The notes under the pieces were generated by a model. That model had not been told where the DNA came from. It worked only from the letters and a program-made list of their open reading frames with translations, and made no database searches. Position numbers and translations under genes: made by a program. DNA of 6,060 nucleotides from Actinoplanes liguriensis (lineage in GTDB: Bacteria > Actinomycetota > Actinomycetes > Mycobacteriales > Micromonosporaceae), in NCBI GenBank assembly GCA_000715855.1, contig KL571294.1:37449-43508 (forward strand), given 5' to 3'. This document shows, in pieces, positions 1-4,950 of the stretch (position 1 is its first letter; every line of letters starts with the position of its first letter).

Positions 1-16
1 TGTGTATAAGAGACAG
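1..16. other. Nextera/Tn5 mosaic-end adapter remnant, left end (not genomic)
   Basis: The first 16 bases, TGTGTATAAGAGACAG, equal the last 16 bases of the 19-bp hyperactive Tn5 mosaic end (AGATGTGTATAAGAGACAG) in the orientation that points into an insert. The argJ reading frame runs right up to it, and the conserved protein sequence stops there. Bases 14-16 would also read as Leu in argJ, so the exact junction is uncertain by about 3 nt. This is library-preparation sequence and should be trimmed. Confidence 0.95.
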
Positions 17-706
17 CAGCAGCACCGTGTCGTTGGTGGACATGCAGCCGTCGGCGTCGATCCGGTCGAAGGTGACCCGGGTCGCCGCGCGCAGCGCCGC
101 ATCGAGCGTCTCGTTGTCCGCCGAAGCGTCCGTGGTGATCACCACGAGCATGGTGGCCAGGGCCGGGGCGAGCATGCCGGCGCCCTTGGCGATGCCGCCG
201 ACCGACCAGCCGTCGCGCGCTGCGACCGCGTTCTTCGCCACCGTGTCGGTGGTCATGATCGCCTCGGCCGCCTTCGGCCCACCGTCCGCGGCGAGCGCCT
301 TGACCGCGGCGTTGACGCCCGGCAGCAGCCTGTCCATCGGGAGCAGCTCGCCGATCAGGCCGGTCGAGCAGACCGCGATGTCACCGGGGCCGACCATCAG
401 CTTCCTGGTCGAGCGCAGCACCGAGGCGGTGTGCTCGGCGGTGGCGTGCGTGTCACGGAAACCCTGCGAGCCGGTGCACGCGTTCGCACCGCCGGAGTTG
501 AGCACGACCGCGCGGACCACGCCGCCCTTGAGCACCTGCTGGCTCCAGAGCACCGGGGCGGCCTTCACCCGGTTGCCGGTGAAGACGCCGGCGGCGGTGT
601 AGTCGGGGCCTTCGTTGACGACGAGGGCGACATCGGGATTCCCGCTGGCCTTGAGCCCGGCGGCGACGCCGGAGGCCTTGAAGCCCTTGGGATGGGTAAC
701 GCTCAC
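17..706 (-). CDS. argJ: Glutamate N-acetyltransferase / amino-acid acetyltransferase ArgJ, 3'-truncated by contig end
   Basis: ArgJ moves the acetyl group from N-acetylornithine to glutamate, giving ornithine and recycling N-acetylglutamate; some members also use acetyl-CoA. It is a cytoplasmic enzyme that cleaves itself into alpha and beta chains. The visible 230 codons begin at a GTG at 706-704, preceded by GGAG (717-714) with a 7-nt gap. Typical ArgJ landmarks are present in order: the N-terminal KGFKASGVAAGLK, AGVFTGNRVKAAPV, VLNSGGANACTG (about 70-80), VCSTGLIGELLP (about 113-124) and KGAGMLAPALATML. By family knowledge the last holds the autocleavage site, here between Ala184 and the nucleophile Thr185. 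The fragment ends just after DGCMSTNDTVLL, about 150 residues short of a usual ArgJ (around 385-400), where adapter sequence begins. The GTG overlaps the argC stop by 4 nt (GTGA), indicating translational coupling. No frameshift is visible. Confidence 0.95.
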
Positions 707-1704
707 GGGGCCACTCCGAAGACGCTGAGGCCCGCCGTCTCCGGCAGGCCGAACATGATGTTGGCGTTCTGCACCGCCTGGCCGGCGGCGCCCTTGCCGA
801 GGTTGTCGAGCGCGCTGACCACGATGATGCGGCCGGAGTCGACATCCACCGTGGCCTGCAGGTGGCACGAGTTGGAACCGGAGGTGGCCGCGGTGTGCGG
901 CCAGGCGCCCTCGGGGAGGACATGGATGAACGGCTCGTCCGCATAGGCCACCTGGAGCGCCTCGCGCGGGTCGCCGCCGTTGAGCCGCTTCGCCGTGATC
1001 GTCGCCAGGATGCCGCGCGGCATCGGCGCCAGGATCGGGGTCATCGACAGTGACGCGGCGCCGGTGGCCTGCTTGATCTCGGCGACGTGCTGGTGCTGAC
1101 CCACCTTGTACGGCGAGAGGTCGCCCATGATCTCGCTGGCCAGCAGGTTCACCTTCGCGTTGCGCCCGGCGCCGGACGTGCCGGAGCTGGCCACCACCAC
1201 GATGTCCGCCGGGTCGGCGACACCGGAGGCGATCAGCGGGGCGAGCGCGATGATGATGGTGGCCGCATAACAGCCGGTGTTCGCCACCCGGTCGGAGTCC
1301 TTGATCGCGGCGCGGGCGCCGGGCAGCTCGGGCAGCCCGTAGGTCCACGTGCCGGCGTGGCCGCCACCGTAGTACCGCGTCCACTGCTCGGCGCTCTCCA
1401 GCCGGAAGTCGGCGCCCAGGTCGACCACCCTGACCCCGGCCGGCAACTGCGCCGCGACCGCGCCCGACTGCCCGTGCGGCAGGGCGAGAAAGACCAGGTC
1501 AGCCTCGCCGAGCGTGGCCGCGTCGGTGGTGCCGAGCGTCAGGTCGAGCCCGGTGAGCTGCGGGTGCACGGACGTCACGTGCTGACCGGCCTGACTGTGC
1601 GCGGTCGCCGCGATCAGGTCGAACTCGGGGTGCCCGGCCAGCAGGCGCAGCAACTCTCCGCCCGCATAACCACTTGCCCCGGCGACCGCTACCCGGACTC
1701 CCAT
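703..1704 (-). CDS. argC: N-acetyl-gamma-glutamyl-phosphate reductase ArgC
   Basis: ArgC reduces N-acetylglutamyl-5-phosphate to N-acetylglutamate-5-semialdehyde with NADPH, the third step of arginine biosynthesis, in the cytoplasm. The product is 333 residues, a normal length. It shows the N-terminal nucleotide-binding loop GASGYAGGE (9-17), LPHGQS (75-80), VDLGADFRL (94-102), the catalytic Cys145 in VANTGCYAA, SSGTSGAGR (173-181), the His-containing GQHQHVAEI (202-210) and the C-terminal NLGKGAAGQAVQNANIMFGL (301-320). The ATG at 1704-1702 is chosen because the protein then begins MGVRVAVAGASGYAGGE, directly before the Rossmann loop, and a GGAGG lies 11 nt upstream. An in-frame TTG at 1734 would put the start inside the candidate ArgR operator and was not used. 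The gene is first in an operon with argJ and probably argB, argD and argR beyond the contig. Confidence 0.98.
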   Translation of the reverse strand: MGVRVAVAGASGYAGGELLRLLAGHPEFDLIAATAHSQAGQHVTSVHPQLTGLDLTLGTTDAATLGEADLVFLALPHGQSGAVAAQLPAGVRVVDLGADFRLESAEQWTRYYGGGHAGTWTYGLPELPGARAAIKDSDRVANTGCYAATIIIALAPLIASGVADPADIVVVASSGTSGAGRNAKVNLLASEIMGDLSPYKVGQHQHVAEIKQATGAASLSMTPILAPMPRGILATITAKRLNGGDPREALQVAYADEPFIHVLPEGAWPHTAATSGSNSCHLQATVDVDSGRIIVVSALDNLGKGAAGQAVQNANIMFGLPETAGLSVFGVAP

Positions 1705-1715
1705 AAGAACACCTA

Positions 1716-1720
1716 CCTCC
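1716..1720 (-). promoter_or_regulatory. Ribosome binding site of argC
   Basis: GGAGG on the minus strand, 11 nt before the ATG at 1704. The gap is somewhat long; a second purine-rich AGGT (1713-1710) lies closer to the start. The site abuts and slightly overlaps the candidate ArgR operator at 1719-1734. Confidence 0.6.
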
Positions 1721-1734
1721 GCATGACTATGCAA
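1719..1734 (-). promoter_or_regulatory. Candidate ArgR operator (ARG box) before argC
   Basis: The minus strand reads TTGCATAGTCATGCGG. Its centre is a perfect inverted repeat, GCAT-AGTC-ATGC once the strand is turned (plus-strand GCAT at 1721-1724, ATGC at 1729-1732). It resembles the actinobacterial ARG box as I recall it from Mycobacterium tuberculosis (TTGCATAACGATGCAA): the left half-site TTGCAT is identical, the spacer is also 4 nt, and only the last two bases of the right half-site differ. It lies over the predicted transcription start and touches the argC ribosome binding site, so bound ArgR could block both initiation and early elongation. Binding is inferred from sequence only. Confidence 0.65.
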
Positions 1735-1737
1735 AGA

Positions 1738-1766
1738 ACCGTATCAACTCGCATTGCCCACGGCAA
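1738..1766 (-). promoter_or_regulatory. Candidate sigma-70-type promoter of the argCJ operon
   Basis: The minus strand carries TTGCCG at 1766-1761 and TACGGT at 1743-1738 with a 17-nt spacer. These fit an actinobacterial -35 (TTGNCN) and -10 (TANNNT). The start point would fall near 1731, inside the candidate ARG box, giving a leader of roughly 27 nt. The -35 is part of a small inverted repeat TTGCC-CAC-GGCAA (plus strand, 1754-1766) that could be a second protein site. Neither box is strong, and the call rests partly on position. Confidence 0.4.
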
Positions 1767-1782
1767 CCATGGCGTGCCGGGA

Positions 1783-1818
1783 GTCACGATCGCGCGTGAC
1801 GGAACGTCCCGCAGGACG
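1783..1818 (-). terminator. Two tandem small hairpins, possible terminator after the unknown gene
   Basis: On the plus strand, GTCACG (1783-1788) pairs with CGTGAC (1795-1800) across a 6-nt loop, and CGTCC (1805-1809) pairs with GGACG (1814-1818) across a 4-nt loop. They sit 37 to 72 nt after the stop codon of the upstream gene and before the argC promoter. No U-tract follows, which is common for actinomycete terminators but makes the call weak; they could equally be operator sites. Confidence 0.35.
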
Positions 1819-1854
1819 AATACGGATTTAGTGGGGATGCGGCGTTGCCGGGCC

Positions 1855-2874
1855 TCAGGCCGCGCGCTGCGCCCAGGCTTCCCAGGCAGCGAGCCAGTGA
1901 TCCCCGGCCCCCACGACGACATCCACGGCCAGGGCCTGCAGCCGGGTGCCCTCGCGCTCCCGCCACGCCTCCTGCGCCCGCCGGCTGGGCACGTTCTCGG
2001 ACAGACCGGTCGCGTACAGCAGCGTCTCGCTGATCGCGCGCTCCCGCAGCCCCTCGTTCTCCCGGAACCACCGGGCATCCGTCTGCAGCCTCGTGAGGTG
2101 CGCCAACAGGCTCTGCACCGCCACCTCGGCGGCCGCCTCCGACACACCGGACAGCTCCGCCTGCCGCCGGATCGCGGAGCGCCACACCTCCGGCCAGGAC
2201 GCCGCCAGCCGCGGCGCCGGACCACCCTCGTCGAGCCAGACAAGCTGCTCACGGACACTGCGCAGGACGATGTGCACCAGCCGGCGATGCGGCTCACCGC
2301 CGGGGTCGGCCGACTCCCGGGCCAGCTCGAACTGCGGCCAGGGCCGGCTCACCAGCGGCGCGTTCAGCATCTCCGCCACGATCACGTCCGGCAGGGTGAC
2401 AACCCGGAGATCACATTCTTTCCGGTACGCCGTGAGCCCCACCTCGATCTCACCGGCCACCGCCCGAGCCACCCACCAGTCGTCACCGGCGCGCAGCACA
2501 CGGGCAGTCAGCTCCCGCCCGTCCACGGTGACCGTCGCCTCGGACTCGACCCAGGCGACGTCCGCGAACCGCACCCCGGCCGTCCGCAGATGCTCCTTCA
2601 GCGTCTCCCGCAGGTCGGGCGTCGACCGGATCGTCCCCGACCAGCGGGCCGCCTCGACGCCGAGCCAGGACTCGCCCGGCTCCCCGTACTCCACCGTCAC
2701 GGCGACCAGCAGCTCGTCCGAGGTCTCCCAGCCCGCGAACCGGCCATCCCCCGCATCCGGCATCCCGAACACCGGCAGCCGCCCGCCGGCGAGCCCCCGT
2801 CGCAGCTCAGCCCGCAGATCCCGCCACCCCGGCCGGCGAGGCACCTCAAACCGCACCCCTCCATCCTCACCCAT
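1855..2874 (-). CDS. Uncharacterised 339-residue soluble protein
   Basis: I do not recognise this protein. The ATG at 2874-2872 is preceded by GGAGG (2884-2880) with a 5-nt gap. The frame is open upstream to 3117, but that extension would be translated from the palindromes and tandem repeats and is low-complexity Arg/Ala/Pro, so it was excluded. The protein has no signal peptide, no membrane segment and only one Cys (Cys154). The first half (about 1-165) alternates hydrophobic and charged residues as in beta-rich folds, for example ELLVAVTVEYGEP (54-66) and ATVTVDGRELTARVL (113-127), followed by a DDWWVARAV segment (131-139). The second half (about 178-339) looks mostly helical, with HRRLVHIVLRSVREQLVWLD (196-215) and a Trp-rich tail DHWLAAWEAWAQRAA. 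Third-position GC is high and uniform, supporting real coding. It stands alone between the egt operon and the arginine operon. Function is unknown. Confidence 0.8.
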   Translation of the reverse strand: MGEDGGVRFEVPRRPGWRDLRAELRRGLAGGRLPVFGMPDAGDGRFAGWETSDELLVAVTVEYGEPGESWLGVEAARWSGTIRSTPDLRETLKEHLRTAGVRFADVAWVESEATVTVDGRELTARVLRAGDDWWVARAVAGEIEVGLTAYRKECDLRVVTLPDVIVAEMLNAPLVSRPWPQFELARESADPGGEPHRRLVHIVLRSVREQLVWLDEGGPAPRLAASWPEVWRSAIRRQAELSGVSEAAAEVAVQSLLAHLTRLQTDARWFRENEGLRERAISETLLYATGLSENVPSRRAQEAWREREGTRLQALAVDVVVGAGDHWLAAWEAWAQRAA

Positions 2875-2879
2875 GAATA

Positions 2880-2884
2880 CCTCC
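2880..2884 (-). promoter_or_regulatory. Ribosome binding site that fixes the start of the unknown gene
   Basis: GGAGG on the minus strand, 5 nt before the ATG at 2874. It is the only strong Shine-Dalgarno near a start in this frame and favours a 339-residue product over longer readings. I found no convincing promoter between it and the palindrome at 2953-3011. Confidence 0.6.
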
Positions 2885-2952
2885 GCGAACAGTGACGGCC
2901 ATGAGCGGAACGCAACCGATACGGTGGCCCGGCCGCCGCGCGCGTCCCGCCC

Positions 2953-3011
2953 CCGGGCTGGTTCTGGCGGTGGTTGTTCGTGCCTCATAACCACCGCCAG
3001 AACCAGCCCGG
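2953..3011. repeat. Palindrome A: perfect 23-bp inverted repeat with 13-nt loop
   Basis: The arms 2953-2975 and 2989-3011 are perfectly complementary, with loop GTTCGTGCCTCAT between them. The inner 53 nt (2956-3008) divide into a 6-bp base GGCTGG/CCAGCC, an 8-bp middle TTCTGGCG/CGCCAGAA and a 6-bp apex GTGGTT/AACCAC. The base, apex and most of the loop recur in palindrome B at 3105-3157. A 23-bp stem without mismatch would form a very stable RNA hairpin on either strand, so it could stop or stabilise transcripts; no U-tract is present. It lies 79 bp upstream of the unknown gene's start codon. Confidence 0.95.
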
Positions 3012-3042
3012 CACCGCAAGCCGCGCCACTTCCACAGGCGGA

Positions 3043-3115
3043 CCGGCGCCGCGCGGGCCGGCGCCGCGCGCGGGCTGGCACCGCACGGGCTGGCACCGCG
3101 CGCGGGCTGGCGCCC
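3043..3115. repeat. 32-bp tandem duplication built of 15- and 17-nt sub-units, with a partial third copy
   Basis: Copy 1 is 3043-3074, copy 2 is 3075-3106, and a partial copy covers 3107-3115. Each copy consists of a 15-nt and a 17-nt sub-unit of the form CYGGCRCCGCRCGGG, the longer with an extra CG. The two copies match at 27 of 32 positions and all five differences are transitions. The array runs directly into the left arm of palindrome B, and its GGGCTGGC motif resembles the base of both palindromes. Repeat slippage or serial duplication is the likely origin. Confidence 0.85.
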
Positions 3116-3157
3116 ACCGTGGTTATCCGTGCGGCATAACCACGGTGGGGGCCAGCC
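3105..3157. repeat. Palindrome B: 22-bp inverted repeat with one mismatch, same family as palindrome A
   Basis: The arms 3105-3126 and 3136-3157 pair at 21 of 22 positions; G3112 faces G3150. The layout equals that of palindrome A: base GGCTGG/CCAGCC, 8-bp middle (left CGCCCACC, right GGTGGGGG) and apex GTGGTT/AACCAC, 53 nt in total. The 25-nt apex-plus-loop cores (3119-3143 and 2970-2994) match at 21 of 25 positions, including CGTGC and CATAACCAC. The middle segments are unrelated in sequence yet both fold. B lies 85 bp after the egtD stop in the transcribed direction and could end the egt transcript. Confidence 0.95.
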
Positions 3158-3180
3158 GCGGTGGGGTGAGTCGCGGCTGG
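3152..3180. repeat. 9-bp inverted repeat overlapping the outer arm of palindrome B
   Basis: CCAGCCGCG (3152-3160) is perfectly complementary to CGCGGCTGG (3172-3180) across an 11-nt loop. Bases 3152-3157 are also part of palindrome B's right arm, so in a transcript the two hairpins compete. Read from egtD, this one forms first, 62 nt after the stop codon. It may be part of the egt operon's terminator region. Confidence 0.6.
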
Positions 3181-3241
3181 GGCTTGGGTGAAGACGTGGG
3201 TTGCGCGGGGGTGCGGCGGGCGCGGGCCCAGGGCGTACGCG

Positions 3242-4213
3242 CTAGATTGCCTCGGCCTGGGCCAGAGCGACGCCGAACCAATCCTGCGGGTCGGACCACC
3301 AGTGGCGGAGGGCGAAGCCCGAAGCGGCGAGCTCGGCGGTCAGCCCCTCCCGGCGGAACTTCGCGGAGATCTCGGTCCGCAGCTCCTCACCCTCGGCGAA
3401 GGCAACGTCAAGATCAAGATCCGGCACGTGTACGACCTGGGCCCGCACCGACCGCAGCCGCATCTCGATCCACTCGTGGGCCGGGTCCCAGAGCGCCACG
3501 TGCTCGAACGCCGACGGATCAAAATCGGCCCGCAGCTCCCGGTTGATCACGTGCAGCACGTTCTTGTTGAACTCGGCTGTCACCCCGGCCGCGTCGTCGT
3601 ACGCCGGCACCAGCGTCCCGGGGTCCTTGACCAGGTCGGCGCCGAGCAGCAGCCACTCCCCCGGGTGCAGTGCCGCGCGCAGATCGCCGAGGAAGGCGGC
3701 GCGCTCGGACGGGATCAGGTTGCCGATCGTCCCGCCCAGGAACGCCACCACCCGGTTGTCCCCGTCGGGCAGGTGTCGCAGGTGGCGGGTCATGTCGCCG
3801 ACCACGCCGGTGATCGTCAGGCCGGGGTACGTGACGCCCAGCCCGTCGACCGCCTCACGCAGGGCGGATTCGGACACGTCGAGCGGCACGAACGAGCCGA
3901 GCGTGCCGCGGTCGAGCATCGCGTCGAGCAGCAGCCGGGTCTTCTCCGACGAGCCGGAGCCGAGCTCGACCAGCGTCTTCGCGTCGGTGAGCCGGGCGAT
4001 CTCCGCCGCCGAAGAGGTCAGGATCGCGCGTTCGGTACGGGTCGGGTAGTACTCCGGGAGGCGCGTGATGTCCTCGAAGAGCCGGCTGCCGCGGGCGTCG
4101 TAGAACCACTTCGGTGGCAGGCGCTTCGGGGTGGCGGTGAGCCCGTCGCGCACGTCGGCGCGCAGCGATCGGGCCAGGTCACGCTCGTCCAGATGCTTTT
4201 CCAGCGAGGTCAC
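3242..4213 (-). CDS. egtD: L-histidine N-alpha-methyltransferase EgtD (ergothioneine biosynthesis)
   Basis: EgtD adds three methyl groups from S-adenosylmethionine to the alpha-amine of histidine, making hercynine, the first committed step to ergothioneine. The product is 323 residues, the normal length. Visible landmarks are PEYYPTRTE (53-61, with the substrate-site Tyr), the SAM-binding ELGSGSSEKT (83-92), PLDVS (110-114), VGDM (138-141), FLGGTIGN (158-165, histidine-site Asn165), AYDDAAGVTAEFNKNVL (204-220, Tyr205) and RTEISAKF (279-286, with Glu281 and Ser283). These agree, one residue out of register, with the residues I recall for the Mycolicibacterium smegmatis enzyme (Tyr56, Asn166, Tyr206, Glu282, Ser284), so it should be active. 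It starts with GTG at 4213-4211, overlapping the egtC stop by 4 nt; a GGGAG is 4 nt upstream. It is the last egt gene here, and no egtE follows. Confidence 0.98.
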   Translation of the reverse strand: MTSLEKHLDERDLARSLRADVRDGLTATPKRLPPKWFYDARGSRLFEDITRLPEYYPTRTERAILTSSAAEIARLTDAKTLVELGSGSSEKTRLLLDAMLDRGTLGSFVPLDVSESALREAVDGLGVTYPGLTITGVVGDMTRHLRHLPDGDNRVVAFLGGTIGNLIPSERAAFLGDLRAALHPGEWLLLGADLVKDPGTLVPAYDDAAGVTAEFNKNVLHVINRELRADFDPSAFEHVALWDPAHEWIEMRLRSVRAQVVHVPDLDLDVAFAEGEELRTEISAKFRREGLTAELAASGFALRHWWSDPQDWFGVALAQAEAI

Positions 4214-4950
4214 AGTTCTCCCATGGTCACGTCGGACGGGGTGGCGGTCAGCAGATGCCGGTCGGGGACCGGGCGCCAGCCGGGGTGGTCGTCGAGTGGT
4301 TCGGAGGCGACGAGGACGGCATCGGCCGTGGTGCGGATCGACAGTGAGTGGCCGACGGTGGTCGCCACGATTCGTTCGCCGTCGGTGAGCAGCAGGTTCA
4401 GCCGTGAGCCCGGTGCAATATCAGACATTTCCGATACGACCCCGGCCACCGCCTCCTCCGCCGTCTTCCCCGCGCGCAGCCGATGGCGGATAAGTGCGAA
4501 TAAAGCGGCTGAATCGGTCGGAGCATCCAATGTCAGCAAATCTTCGATCGGCAGGGACGCGGCCGCCGGCGCCAGCGTGCCCGGGAAGCCCCGCACGACA
4601 CCGTTGTGGCTGAACAGCCAGCGGTCGTGGACGAAGGGCGCGGCGGCGGTCTCGACCACCGGCATCCCGACGGTGGCCGAGCGGACCGCTGCCAGGATCG
4701 CGCCTGACGCGGACGCGGCCGCCAGCGCGGGCAGCGCCGCGTCGGACCAGATCGGCATCGCCGACCGGTACCGGAGAGGGCTGCCCCCTGCGGACGGGAA
4801 CCAGCCCACCCCGAACCCGTCCGCGTTGATCGTCCCGCCCCCGCGCATGTCCCGCGGCGCCCACGCCTGGTGGGCCAGCCCGTGCTCCGCCGCGAACAGC
4901 AGCGACGACAGCGCCACGGGCGGGCCCAGATATGCCAGGTGACGGCACAT
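4210..4950 (-). CDS. egtC: Gamma-glutamyl-hercynylcysteine sulfoxide hydrolase EgtC
   Basis: EgtC removes the gamma-glutamyl group from gamma-glutamyl-hercynylcysteine sulfoxide. It is a class II glutamine-amidotransferase (Ntn-hydrolase) fold. The 246-residue product begins Met-Cys2-Arg-His, and Cys2 is the expected nucleophile after Met removal. Other landmarks are NADGFGVGW (42-50), RSATVGMP (90-97), FSHNGVVRG (113-121) and VASEPLDDHPGW (214-225). The ATG at 4950-4948 is required to expose Cys2; it shares one base with the egtB stop (TGATG) and has GGGAG 8 nt upstream. Upstream in-frame sequence to 5163 is an antisense-like shadow of egtB. Codon use is odd in two patches: residues 135-155 (including TTG, ACA, GAT, GCT, TCA, CTT and a TTA at Leu150, bases 4503-4501) and residues 171-182 (GTA, TCT, GAT, ATT, GCA, TCA). 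Such codons are rare elsewhere in this window. Confidence 0.97.
   Translation of the reverse strand: MCRHLAYLGPPVALSSLLFAAEHGLAHQAWAPRDMRGGGTINADGFGVGWFPSAGGSPLRYRSAMPIWSDAALPALAAASASGAILAAVRSATVGMPVVETAAAPFVHDRWLFSHNGVVRGFPGTLAPAAASLPIEDLLTLDAPTDSAALFALIRHRLRAGKTAEEAVAGVVSEMSDIAPGSRLNLLLTDGERIVATTVGHSLSIRTTADAVLVASEPLDDHPGWRPVPDRHLLTATPSDVTMGEL

Larger units (their letters stand above)
2875..3241. other. Repeat-rich intergenic region between egtD and the unknown gene
   Basis: This 367-bp stretch has no credible gene. It holds a palindrome (2953-3011), a tandem repeat (3043-3115), a second palindrome of the same family (3105-3157) and an overlapping inverted repeat (3152-3180). About 80 bp on each side of these (2875-2952 and 3181-3241) show nothing I can assign, apart from the ribosome binding site of the unknown gene. 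It must contain that gene's promoter unless transcription reads through from egtBCD. Confidence 0.8.

Noticed and set aside
1705..1734. A TTG start giving argC ten extra residues
   Set aside because: It would place the start inside the candidate ARG box and before the GGAGG; the ATG at 1704 gives the standard N-terminus directly before the Rossmann loop.
1783..1818. A small RNA or riboswitch before argC
   Set aside because: The two hairpins are short, lie upstream of the predicted argC transcription start, and match no riboswitch fold I know; a weak terminator call fits better.
1087..2895. A 602-codon open frame on the plus strand
   Set aside because: It lies antisense to argC and the unknown gene. 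Its product is a run of Arg, Pro, Gly and His with no domain, as expected from the reverse strand of GC-rich coding DNA.
2875..3117. An 81-residue N-terminal extension of the unknown protein
   Set aside because: It would be translated across palindromes A and B and the tandem repeat, gives Arg/Ala/Pro-rich sequence, and lacks a Shine-Dalgarno, whereas the ATG at 2874 has GGAGG 5 nt upstream.
2953..3180. CRISPR array, origin of replication or insertion sequence at the repeats
   Set aside because: There are no regularly spaced identical repeats with unique spacers, no AT-rich unwinding region or DnaA boxes, no transposase gene and no visible target-site duplication.
3188..4942. A 584-codon open frame on the plus strand
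   Set aside because: It is the antisense shadow of egtD and egtC, which are confidently identified on the minus strand, and its product is low-complexity.
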